The notes under the pieces were generated by a model that ran no database searches, was not told where the DNA came from, and saw only the letters and a list, made by a program, of their open reading frames with translations. Positions 10,201 through 16,993 of a stretch of DNA of 64,000 bases are shown here, in pieces. The first letter of the stretch is position 1. Every line of letters starts with the position of its first letter. The DNA is from Tolypothrix tenuis PCC 7101 (lineage in GTDB: Bacteria; Cyanobacteriota; Cyanobacteriia; Cyanobacteriales; Nostocaceae), in the NCBI RefSeq assembly GCF_002368295.1, contig NZ_AP018248.1, forward strand, positions 4,370,458-4,434,457, read 5' to 3'. Both the position numbers and the translations under genes were made by a program.

Positions 10201-11556
10201 GATATTGCCATTAGCCAAAATCTTAATATCTCCGCCATTCCCACCATTCTCAAAAAAACCCAAAGACCCAGACTCAAAACCTTCGGCGACAATATCCCCA
10301 GAGGCAGTTAAGTTAATTGAACCACCATTGTCGTCTGTCATAAAACTCGATGTCCTGACACGCTTCACCCTAATACTTCCAGGCGGCAAACCTGCCACTG
10401 TCCCCGTCGTGAAGCCCAGTTGTGGCAAATTCGATGTCGGTACTGATGCCACTCCTGCCCGCAAAATCGCCGCCGGCTCAGTTGTGAGTATCAGATAATC
10501 TGGGTCAGTTCTGGGAACGCTCACATTAGGGTCGGTAATCACAATATTACCCCCCTCAATACTTCCTGTGGCTTCCACCTTCAATGCTACCCCTGTGTAG
10601 TCACCAAACACCACATCCCCATTAGCATAAATTATCGGGTCAAACAAACTCACAAACGTCCCTGGAGTTCCTTCTAAAGTCTCAAATGAGAGATTACCAC
10701 CACTGAGGAAATGTGCATCCCCAGAAATATCCCCGTTGCTGATCAAACTCAGATTACCCCCACTCACAAGGGCGGCTACTGGATGGTTCAATGCCAGGAT
10801 ATCAATGTTTTGATTCCCCTGAATTGTTAAGTTTCTCCCTGCTTGGGCGAGAAATGGAGTTGTGAGAGTATCCCTGATTTGTACTGTGTCTTGGGCTTTG
10901 AGGGTTAAATCTCTCCCTGCTACCAGTTCTCCTTGTAAGTCCAGGCTACCTGCTTCTAGTGTCAAATCTTGTCCGGTGGTGAGGTGACTTTCTACTCGCA
11001 TCGGTGCGGAATTCTGCCCCATCTGTAACCCCATTGGTACACTCATGGTTAACAATGGTGGATTACTGGGATTTGTGGCACTAAATTCTACACCATCGGC
11101 AAATTTAATACTATTAGCTGTTGTGCCGACAAAGGAACCACCAATATTGAAACTGGCATTTGGCCCAAACACAATGCCGTTGGGGTTCATCAAAAATAAA
11201 CTAACTAGATTATTGCTATTGAGGGTGCGAATCAACCCATCAATATTGGAAACATTACCACCTGTGACGCGACTAAATATGGTTGTAATATTTGGTGTGT
11301 TCGTTAAATCAAAGGTGGCGCTACCACCTGTTGGTATAGAGAAATTACTGAAACTGTGGAATAAATTATTTCCTTTATCAATGCCATTGAGAATCGTAAA
11401 ATCATTACCAATGGCGTTGACAGTAGTGTTAGTTGTGCCATCAGATGTGACTTGAGCTAGGGTTGCTACTGAGAGCGTGGAACTGAAGCAGCCAGTAATT
11501 AATGCTCCTAGAAGTAACTGGCTCCAGACAGTTGTACTGTTGTAGATTGCTCTCAT
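7285..11556 (-). CDS. Long filamentous haemagglutinin-like TPS-domain protein with internal repeats
   Basis: About 1423 residues from the ATG at 11554-11556; an in-frame GTG lies three codons earlier. The ATG is preferred because AAGGTG at 11563-11568 lies 6 bp upstream of it. The signal peptide differs from the other paralogues (MRAIYNSTTVWSQLLLGALI, ending near LAQ). The TPS domain spans about residues 35-150 (NNLFHSFSNFSIPTG, NPNGIVFG). A region of short GGNI/GGDI beta-helix repeats follows, with four 84-residue units at about residues 790-1125. The tail is then the same as in the 815-residue neighbours (SDRTWSDTRDISAFHTTKP, TCAAVSKN). The head and body are a different subfamily from the neighbours while the tail is almost identical, so the gene looks like a recombinant. 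Probably secreted through a TpsB partner; role unknown. Confidence 0.87.
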   Translation of the reverse strand: MRAIYNSTTVWSQLLLGALITGCFSSTLSVATLAQVTSDGTTNTTVNAIGNDFTILNGIDKGNNLFHSFSNFSIPTGGSATFDLTNTPNITTIFSRVTGGNVSNIDGLIRTLNSNNLVSLFLMNPNGIVFGPNASFNIGGSFVGTTANSIKFADGVEFSATNPSNPPLLTMSVPMGLQMGQNSAPMRVESHLTTGQDLTLEAGSLDLQGELVAGRDLTLKAQDTVQIRDTLTTPFLAQAGRNLTIQGNQNIDILALNHPVAALVSGGNLSLISNGDISGDAHFLSGGNLSFETLEGTPGTFVSLFDPIIYANGDVVFGDYTGVALKVEATGSIEGGNIVITDPNVSVPRTDPDYLILTTEPAAILRAGVASVPTSNLPQLGFTTGTVAGLPPGSIRVKRVRTSSFMTDDNGGSINLTASGDIVAEGFESGSLGFFENGGNGGDIKILANGNISIRYLNSSSSSFLRSGNGGDITVITTNGNLSVSGSIASFVSSLDGSASAGDITLSATNGNLSFISDSDIYAFAESEFGQNNNGGNITLTAINGNLFIKGEEDLISLISYSKSSGGNGGNITLTAINGNILNESNLVSFSHSELGNSGQGGNIALTAQNGDILGNGSSLYSFSVAPQGTAKNGGFVTLDAQNRISGLNILTTSSTAEAGAVSILGRGDLEVTDLAIQTSKPMTIQAGFSLVTIVPSNETGRSGDVNISSAGNLTLTNTKIESDTKGRDSAGNVTLTSPGLTTLNNSQIFTTTNSTGQAGSINITTDRLSFLNGSAINSSTSASGNAGGIIFNVANTVELDNSTISANTSGSGKGGEIALNTGTLQLNNQSTISSNTAGSGNAGAIDVKASAIALNQSSISSESLGESGDAGNIKLQAANSLELDNATISASTSGSGKGGEIALNTGTLQLNNQSNISSNTAGMGNAGAIDVIANAIALNQSSISSESLGESGDAGNIKLQAANSLELDNATISASTSGSGKGGEIALNTGTLQLNNQSIISSNTAGMGNAGAIDVIAKAIALNQSTISSESLGESGDAGGIKLQATNTLELDNGTISASTSGSGKGGEIALNTGTLQLNNQSNISSNTAGMGNAGAIDVKASAIALNQSNISSQSSGIGDSGTVKFNTGTLDLIDNAIVSTASSQSGKAGNLNITAGDRMNLQTGSQITSRSTGTGNGGTVEISGRSLILSQNAQINASTVSSDGGNLVLNLSELLRVGNQSLLNAEAGGTGNGGNISINTPFVIGSGNSDIIANAVRGRGGNINITTEGIFGLEYRSQLTSENDISASSQFGVNGTVDINNVGVNPNSGLIELPANITDSSRQIASGCNANTASSFVATGRGGVPQNPMQDVRSDRTWSDTRDISAFHTTKPVQAQILTPPQVLVQATGWRRNTNGKIELVADKSPNQVQTALTCAAVSKN
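8174..9181 (-). repeat. Four 252-bp tandem repeats inside the long haemagglutinin-like gene
   Basis: The period is exactly 252 bp (84 codons): the HIP1 octamer GCGATCGC recurs at 8240, 8492, 8744 and 8996. Each unit encodes LELDN-TIS, GSGKGGEIALNTGTLQLN, NTAG-GNAGAIDV and AIALNQS-ISS. The two middle units are the most alike and the outer ones have diverged, as expected from expansion by unequal crossing-over. Boundaries are good to about 10 bp. Confidence 0.9.
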
Positions 11557-11562
11557 GATCAA

Positions 11563-11568
11563 CACCTT
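11563..11568 (-). promoter_or_regulatory. Ribosome binding site that favours the ATG at 11556
   Basis: On the minus strand AAGGTG lies 6 bases before the ATG at 11554-11556 and too close to the alternative GTG, so it decides the start of the long haemagglutinin-like gene. Confidence 0.55.
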
Positions 11569-11655
11569 TTTGGAATAAACTACTTGAATTCATAGTTCCC
11601 TTATAAGTATTATTTCGAACATTATAAGATTTTGAAAAAAGAATGCGACAGATGG

Positions 11656-11718
11656 GTAAGGGCACGGCACCAGTAAAATATTTGATCTGCCAAAAGATTG
11701 CGAATGCCGTGCCCTTAC
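11656..11718. repeat. Inverted-repeat element between two haemagglutinin-like genes
   Basis: A perfect 14-bp inverted repeat, GTAAGGGCACGGCA at 11656-11669 and its complement at 11705-11718, encloses 35 bp of AT-rich sequence. Termini of this GGGCACGGCA type are common in small non-coding dispersed elements of cyanobacteria. No target duplication is obvious. It lies between the start of the 1423-residue gene and the stop of the next paralogue and could form a long hairpin in a read-through transcript. Confidence 0.75.
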
Positions 11719-11759
11719 AAAGAATTTATCGGTCGCAAACATTATTTGAATTGGTATTA

Positions 11760-14207
11760 TTAAATTTGGTTAACAGCCGCACAAGTTAATGATAGTTGCA
11801 TCTGCGAAGGAGATTTATCGGCAACCAACTCTATTTTGCCGATGGCGTTACGTCGCCAGCCAGTTGCTTGAACAAGTACCTGTGGAGGTGTAAGTATTTG
11901 TGCTTGTACTGGTTTTGTGGTGTGGAATGCAGAGATATCGCGGATGTCTGACCAAGGGCGATCGCTCCTCACTTCCTGGTTTGGATTTTGCGGTACACCA
12001 CCCCTACCTGTGGCGATAAAACTACTACCACTGTTATCAGCACAACCACTAGCAATTTGTTGTGATGAGTCAGTAATATTTGCAGGTAATTTTATTAAAC
12101 CAGAATTGGGATCAACAGCAACATTATTAATATCAACTGTACCGTTAACACCAAATTGAGAACTGGCAGTAATATCGTTTTCTGATGTGAGTTGAGAACG
12201 GTATTCTAGCCCAATAATTCCTTGAGCGGTGATGTTAATATTACCGCCTTTACCTTGGAAAGCATTAGCTGTGATATCGCTGTTTTCTAAGCCGACAATA
12301 GTGGGTGCATTGATGTTGAGATTACCGCCATTACCATTACCTTGTGCTGTGGAAGTAATTTGACTTTGATCGCGCATTAAAAGCAAATTTCCTACTTGCA
12401 AGCTGACATCACCACCATTACCTGATTCTGTTTGCGCCTGAATTAAAGCTTGATTTTTCAATTGGATTTGATCGGCAATAATTTGCAGATTTCCTGCATT
12501 CCCACTACCTTGACCAGTAACTGTAACTGTGCCACCATCTTTGATTGTGAGTTTGGGTGTAGTAATACTGAGACTACCTGCATTTGCCGTCAGTATATCT
12601 GGCAAACCAAATAATTGACTTAATTGTGGACTTAAACGCACAGCAGAAGAATTGATATTACTGTTATTACTACTACCACGACCACTAATGGCGATCGCTT
12701 CACTAGCATTGATTTGGACATTACCGCCATTACCTATAAATAATGCAGATGAGCCAATTGTGCCACCATTTAATACTTGCAAGTTTCCAGTATCTAATCT
12801 CAAGTCTTTGGCATTGCCATTAGCAAAAGTAGTGATACTGATATTGCTATACACTCCAAATGGATTTTCACCCATGACGGTGGTATTTTGATTGCGAATC
12901 ATGACCTGACCAGTAGAGCCACTACCAAATGTCAGTGAGACTAAGGATGCTCCGCCAAACATGAGTAAATTATTCCCATTAACCACGATATCTCCAGCCT
13001 CTCCTTTTCCAAAAGTGCCAGTGGTAATGGCTGTGACTCCAGTGGGATTCAGGGGTGTAAAACCAGATAACTCTATATCTGCGGCTTGAATCTGGATGTT
13101 ACCACCCTTAGCCGTTCCATAAGTTAAATTACTTATTCCTGAACCTTCTTGCATGATCAACCGGGGAGTAACAATACTGATATTGGCATTGTCTCCAGTT
13201 CCCAAGGCATCCGCACGAACCCAAGTGAAAATTTTCGCATCGGGTGTGGTACCAATAAGTGCGATCGCATCTGATGCTTGTAAGTTAATATTCCCACCAG
13301 GAAGATTGCCGTAATTCTGGGATAAAATCACCGAACCATCGGTCAGTTTTATATTTCTTCCTTGGAGTTGAACCGCACCGGAGTTAAACCCACTCACATC
13401 TACTAGTGACTTTTTCGCCAGTTGAATATCAGCAAAACTTTGTCCTTGCTCATACTCCAATGTATAACCCTGAGTAATTGGGACTAAACTAACTAATCCT
13501 GCACCTCCCAAACTACCTAATTCTATTTGACCCGTTTGAGTAGTCAGAGTAGCACCATCCAAACTTATATTTCCACCCACCAATGCTAAAGTTTTTCCTG
13601 ACTGTACTTGTAATTTTGTGGCGCTAGGATAGGGAATTACAGGTGAAAAACTATTAAGAGTATCTAGGCTATGTCCTGTACCTTGGACTTGTATCGATGC
13701 GGGATTCTGTCCCATCTGCAAACCAATGGGTACAGTCATAGTTAATAATGGTTTAGCGGCAGAATTTACAGTACTAAATTCTGTCCCATCAGCAAATTTG
13801 ATGCTATTGGCAGTTGTTCCTATAAATGAACCACCAATATTTAAGCTGGCATTTGGCCCAAAAATAATCCCAGATGGGTTGAGTAAAAATAAATTAGCAC
13901 TACCCTGGGCATTGATGGCACCATCTATATTGGAAAGATTACCACCAGTCACTCGACTGAAAATATTTTGAATATCAGTAGCATTGTCAAATGATGCAGA
14001 AGCACCTGTAGGTAGGGAGAATTGACTAAAGCTATGAAATAAATTGTTGCCGACCCGAGTACCTTCAGTAATGTTGTAATTATTAGTACCATTCACTACA
14101 GTCCCGAGGGTGTGATCCGGAGTGACTTGGGCGTTAACACCATTGTTGCTAACAGCAGATATGCAGATTGCACTCAGCACACCAAACCCGACAAAAGTTA
14201 ATTTCAT
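11760..14207 (-). CDS. Filamentous haemagglutinin-like TPS-domain secreted protein
   Basis: An 815-residue paralogue. It has a signal peptide (MKLTFVGFGVLSAICISAV to about VNAQ) and a TPS domain at about residues 30-150 (NNLFHSFSQFSLPTG, IFSRVTGG, NPSGIIFGPNASLNIGG). The beta-helix-like Gly/Asn-rich body differs more from the others between about residues 190 and 600. The shared tail contains GCADNSGSSFIATGRGG, SDRPWSDIRDISAFHTTKP and a final TCAAVNQI. It is the most upstream intact member of the array; the remnant of a further copy begins 60 bp upstream. Export by a TpsB partner is inferred from the family; no partner gene is in the window. Confidence 0.88.
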   Translation of the reverse strand: MKLTFVGFGVLSAICISAVSNNGVNAQVTPDHTLGTVVNGTNNYNITEGTRVGNNLFHSFSQFSLPTGASASFDNATDIQNIFSRVTGGNLSNIDGAINAQGSANLFLLNPSGIIFGPNASLNIGGSFIGTTANSIKFADGTEFSTVNSAAKPLLTMTVPIGLQMGQNPASIQVQGTGHSLDTLNSFSPVIPYPSATKLQVQSGKTLALVGGNISLDGATLTTQTGQIELGSLGGAGLVSLVPITQGYTLEYEQGQSFADIQLAKKSLVDVSGFNSGAVQLQGRNIKLTDGSVILSQNYGNLPGGNINLQASDAIALIGTTPDAKIFTWVRADALGTGDNANISIVTPRLIMQEGSGISNLTYGTAKGGNIQIQAADIELSGFTPLNPTGVTAITTGTFGKGEAGDIVVNGNNLLMFGGASLVSLTFGSGSTGQVMIRNQNTTVMGENPFGVYSNISITTFANGNAKDLRLDTGNLQVLNGGTIGSSALFIGNGGNVQINASEAIAISGRGSSNNSNINSSAVRLSPQLSQLFGLPDILTANAGSLSITTPKLTIKDGGTVTVTGQGSGNAGNLQIIADQIQLKNQALIQAQTESGNGGDVSLQVGNLLLMRDQSQITSTAQGNGNGGNLNINAPTIVGLENSDITANAFQGKGGNINITAQGIIGLEYRSQLTSENDITASSQFGVNGTVDINNVAVDPNSGLIKLPANITDSSQQIASGCADNSGSSFIATGRGGVPQNPNQEVRSDRPWSDIRDISAFHTTKPVQAQILTPPQVLVQATGWRRNAIGKIELVADKSPSQMQLSLTCAAVNQI

Positions 14208-14267
14208 TAGTCCAGTTCTTGTTTTTATTACGTATCTATTTTTCCCTTGTGGTTAAATTTTGTAACA

Positions 14268-14600
14268 TTAGTTTCCGGCTACAGCCGCACAGGTTAAAGC
14301 TGATTGCATCTGCAAAGGTGATTGATCTGCAACCAACTCAATTTTGCTGTTGGCGTTACGTCTCCAAGAAGTTGCTTGGACAATTAGGGATTTCCAAGAA
14401 ATAAATTATTCCATCTTGTGGGGCGGGCATCTTGCCCGCCACATAAACTGGGCGGACAAGATGTCCACCCCACAATAAATACTGGGATATTTTTTTATTT
14501 GGAAGTCCCTTACCTGTGGAGGTGTAGGTATTTGGGCTTGTGTTGGTTTTGTGGTGTGGAATGCAGAGATATCGCGGATATCTGACCAAGTGCGATCGCT
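14268..14600 (-). pseudogene. 3' remnant of a sixth haemagglutinin-like gene, interrupted by a MITE
   Basis: Translating the minus strand from 14600 gives SDRTWSDIRDISAFHTTKP followed by QAQIPTPPQ, the conserved tail of the array. A 124-bp element then interrupts the frame. The tail resumes with VQATSWRRN and ends TCAAVAGN at the stop 14268-14270. About 700 upstream codons, including the signal peptide and TPS domain, are gone. The junction with unrelated DNA falls directly on a HIP1 octamer (GCGATCGCT, 14592-14600). The stop lies 60 bp from the next gene's start, the spacing seen elsewhere in the array, so this was a normal array member before truncation. Confidence 0.9.
14387..14510 (-). 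mobile_element. MITE, 124 bp, with TA target duplication
   Basis: The ends are imperfect inverted repeats (left GGGATTTCCAAGAAATAAA, right end read in reverse AGGGACTTCCAAATAAA). The interior is a second long inverted repeat built from GGGGCGGGCATCTTG and CAAGATGTCCACCCC, so the whole element folds into a hairpin. TA at 14385-14386 and 14511-14512 flanks it, and the intact paralogues have a single TA at the equivalent place. A TA duplication points to mobilisation by an IS630/Tc1-mariner-type transposase. No transposase is encoded. A second, partial copy lies at 63826. Confidence 0.88.
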
Positions 14601-14663
14601 GCAACACCTGGTCTACTGAAGCCCCAATTGCCTGAAATTCGGGAATATCCGCACTTTTAAGGC

Positions 14664-14683
14664 GGAGAGTGTCAACACTCTCC
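14664..14683 (-). other. Perfect hairpin over the MFS stop codon
   Basis: GGAGAGTGT, a 2-base loop, then ACACTCTCC. The stop codon of the exporter gene (14672-14674) lies inside it. There is no following U-tract on the minus strand, so it is not a standard intrinsic terminator. It may act as a 3' stabilising or weak termination structure at the end of the operon. Confidence 0.5.
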
Positions 14684-16000
14684 AGCATCATAGTCAGGTA
14701 CAATCCTTTCTACATTTCGCAGACTGCGCCAGGTATATCCAGCAAAACCTAGAAGTACGCCCAAGAAAGAAAACAGAGTATATTGGAGTGCCATTCCTGA
14801 ACTTGAACTATTACCGAATAAGCTGCCAAATATAGGTGCTAGTATACCTTCAGGCATCATTGCTGGGCGGAAAAAATTATCTGCTAAAGGCCCAGCAATT
14901 AATAGTCCCAGAGGTGAAGCTATGAGAGTGAATAGATAGCGAGTAGCGAAAACTCGACCTTGCAGATTAGGTGGTACTTTAGATAGCCATATTACTTGAT
15001 TTGAACTAGATATCCACACCCAAAATACAGAGGATAAAAACCCTGTAATCATCCAAATTGAAGGTAAATTTGCCAAGCTAAAAACCATCATTATGCTGTA
15101 GTGCAATATGATGCCTAGTAATAAACCATGAATGCGGCGTTTAAAGCCTCCCCAGATACTCAGCCATAAAGCACCAACTAGACCACCTAAACCAATAACA
15201 GATTGAATGCTGGCAAACACTGTGGGATTGCTACCACTACGCGCCAAAAGGAAAGACGAATGTATGCCAAATAAAATAGAATCAATTGAGTGAAAAACGA
15301 ATAGGAATAATAGAAGATTCAGTAACCCATTACTTTGAATAATGTAGCGTAAACCAAACGTCAAATCTTGCCAAATTTTTACCTTTTTTACATCGATTTC
15401 ACTTGGTACAGGTTGGGGTATATGTACAATGCAGATGGTAGCGATCGCCAAAATAAATGTAACTATATCAAATGATAAAATACCTTGGAGTCCAATTAGG
15501 TAATAGAAGCCCCCAGCTAGGCTTGGGGCTATGATATTTGAGCTAAATTGTCCTATGTGTTCACTCATCACCACAGCCCTAGTGTAATGCTGTTTTGGCA
15601 CAACCAGAGAAATTGAAGTTGAAAATGCAAAATATTGCAAGTGACGAAAGGGGCCTAGGATGACAGCAGAGGCGTATATATGCCAAATTTCTAAGTGATT
15701 AGTTAGATAAAGTAGAAATATAATAATCGTAGAAATACCCGATGCTGCATCTCCCAAAATCATCAAGAGTTTGCGATTATAACGGTCAACAATTATCCCA
15801 GCAAATAGAGTAGTAATTAATCTAGGTAATTGGTTAAAAAAGATGATTAATGATAATGAAGTTGCTTGACCTGTAATATTCCATGCCCAGAGTGTAATGG
15901 CAAAGTCAGTCATTTCGGAGCCAAGCATTGATAGCACTTGAGTACTCCAAATGAGAAGAAATGTGCGGAAGTTTGGTTGATAGAAATTTTCTGATTTCAA
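14672..16000 (-). CDS. MFS transporter, probable siderophore exporter
   Basis: A 442-residue major facilitator superfamily protein with about 12 hydrophobic segments. It has the cytoplasmic loop motif GIIVDRYNRKLLMILGD after the second segment and a long central loop near residues 190-210. It resembles the MFS_3/EntS-like group that exports siderophores in Gram-negative bacteria, including cyanobacteria. The start is the TTG at 15998-16000: AGGAG at 16008-16012 sits 7 bp upstream, and the first internal ATG would delete the first membrane segment. It is the last gene of the NRPS operon, 115 bp beyond the oxygenase gene, which supports export of the operon's product across the inner membrane. 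The short stretch between it and the haemagglutinin remnant (14601-14663) holds nothing recognisable apart from the hairpin. Confidence 0.85.
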   Translation of the reverse strand: MKSENFYQPNFRTFLLIWSTQVLSMLGSEMTDFAITLWAWNITGQATSLSLIIFFNQLPRLITTLFAGIIVDRYNRKLLMILGDAASGISTIIIFLLYLTNHLEIWHIYASAVILGPFRHLQYFAFSTSISLVVPKQHYTRAVVMSEHIGQFSSNIIAPSLAGGFYYLIGLQGILSFDIVTFILAIATICIVHIPQPVPSEIDVKKVKIWQDLTFGLRYIIQSNGLLNLLLFLFVFHSIDSILFGIHSSFLLARSGSNPTVFASIQSVIGLGGLVGALWLSIWGGFKRRIHGLLLGIILHYSIMMVFSLANLPSIWMITGFLSSVFWVWISSSNQVIWLSKVPPNLQGRVFATRYLFTLIASPLGLLIAGPLADNFFRPAMMPEGILAPIFGSLFGNSSSSGMALQYTLFSFLGVLLGFAGYTWRSLRNVERIVPDYDAGEC

Positions 16001-16007
16001 AGTTAAG

Positions 16008-16012
16008 CTCCT
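16008..16012 (-). promoter_or_regulatory. Ribosome binding site that fixes a TTG start
   Basis: AGGAG on the minus strand, 7 bases upstream of the TTG at 15998-16000. It is the only good Shine-Dalgarno sequence near the 5' end of the MFS gene and supports the rare start codon. Confidence 0.65.
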
Positions 16013-16115
16013 AAAAAAATGACATATAAATTTGCCATTTTTAAACCATCTTTTTACTTATTGTGTCACTCAAAAATAAGTAATATAGATATATTTGATA
16101 ATTTATTTAGACTAA

Positions 16116-16931
16116 TTATCCCAAATAATTATTAATTTGGGATAAATTACTATTAAAAGCAGGATGTTCTTCCCAAACATTGCATATTTTCTGGGTATAT
16201 AACCACATATTAATATTAATAGTAGTGGTAAGAGATAATGCTTGATGCCACCAAAAAGCAGGGATAAATAGTATATCACCTGGATTCAGAACAGCTTCTA
16301 ATCCATGAATTTCGCTAAACTTGGGAAATATTTCTAAGTTTGGTTGCTGTGGATCGATAGGACTTGACCAAAGCTCGTCATCAATTTTTTTGACATAAAG
16401 TTTTTCTTGTTCTTCGGGTGCAAATAATAAAAATACTTTTTTACCGAATATTTGAGCATTAAAGTTATGGTCTGGGTCGTTATGGATCGTTGATTTTTGA
16501 TTAGCTGCTCCTATCCAGATACGAACATCAAAGCCGCTATTTTCAGGAAAATAGTTAGGAAAACTAAAATGCGGCTTTAACTGGTCAAAATATTCTTGAG
16601 CTTGGGGCGAAGTTAAAGAAAGATTGCCAAGATATGATGGACGTTGAGTATCTGTATTGAGTGATTCAATACTATCTATATAATCAGCAACTGATATTTC
16701 TGTTAGTGCTGTTGATTTCCCGAAAAATACATCAAGTTCATTATCGCTGCATCTCACGGGAACAAGTACATTTGCAAACATACTTTTGAAGGTGTCCGGG
16801 TTCCACAAAAAACAAGCTGGCCACTCATTGGCAACACCAGAGATAATTACTGGCTTGTCTTGTAATACAAACTCTTGCTGGAGTTGTTCTACTGTCGGTT
16901 TTTCAATGCGTTCTATAGGTTGAAGTTGCAT
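16116..16931 (-). CDS. JmjC/cupin-like Fe(II)/2-oxoglutarate oxygenase
   Basis: About 271 residues from the ATG at 16929-16931 (MQLQPIERI). The frame opens earlier at a TTG at 16991, but similarity to the family starts only at the ATG. It is a cupin_8/JmjC-type protein of the FIH-like class. The metal triad is visible as H150-N-D152 (STIHNDPDHN) and distal H229 (FWWHQALS), with GDILFIPAFWWH as the family signature and ININMWLY after it. Family members hydroxylate proteins, RNA or small molecules using 2-oxoglutarate and O2. Its place between the aminotransferase and exporter genes of an NRPS operon suggests a tailoring hydroxylase for the peptide, possibly making a further iron ligand. That role is inference; a carrier-bound or a released substrate are both possible. 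No clear ribosome binding site was seen. Confidence 0.75.
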   Translation of the reverse strand: MQLQPIERIEKPTVEQLQQEFVLQDKPVIISGVANEWPACFLWNPDTFKSMFANVLVPVRCSDNELDVFFGKSTALTEISVADYIDSIESLNTDTQRPSYLGNLSLTSPQAQEYFDQLKPHFSFPNYFPENSGFDVRIWIGAANQKSTIHNDPDHNFNAQIFGKKVFLLFAPEEQEKLYVKKIDDELWSSPIDPQQPNLEIFPKFSEIHGLEAVLNPGDILFIPAFWWHQALSLTTTININMWLYTQKICNVWEEHPAFNSNLSQINNYLG

Positions 16932-16993
16932 ATTATTAGAATTTTGTGAGTGAATTTTGCAGGCGATCGCGCTGGAATAATTGGCACGCAATT

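Noticed and set aside
14664..14683. Intrinsic terminator at the end of the operon
   Set aside because: The hairpin is perfect but no U-tract follows on the minus strand and it overlaps the stop codon.
14356..14703. 115-residue minus-strand open frame
   Set aside because: It runs through the MITE and the haemagglutinin remnant in a frame different from the remnant; it is a chance frame.
16932..16991. Longer N-terminus of the JmjC oxygenase starting at TTG
   Set aside because: The extra 20 residues show no family similarity and no ribosome binding site precedes the TTG.
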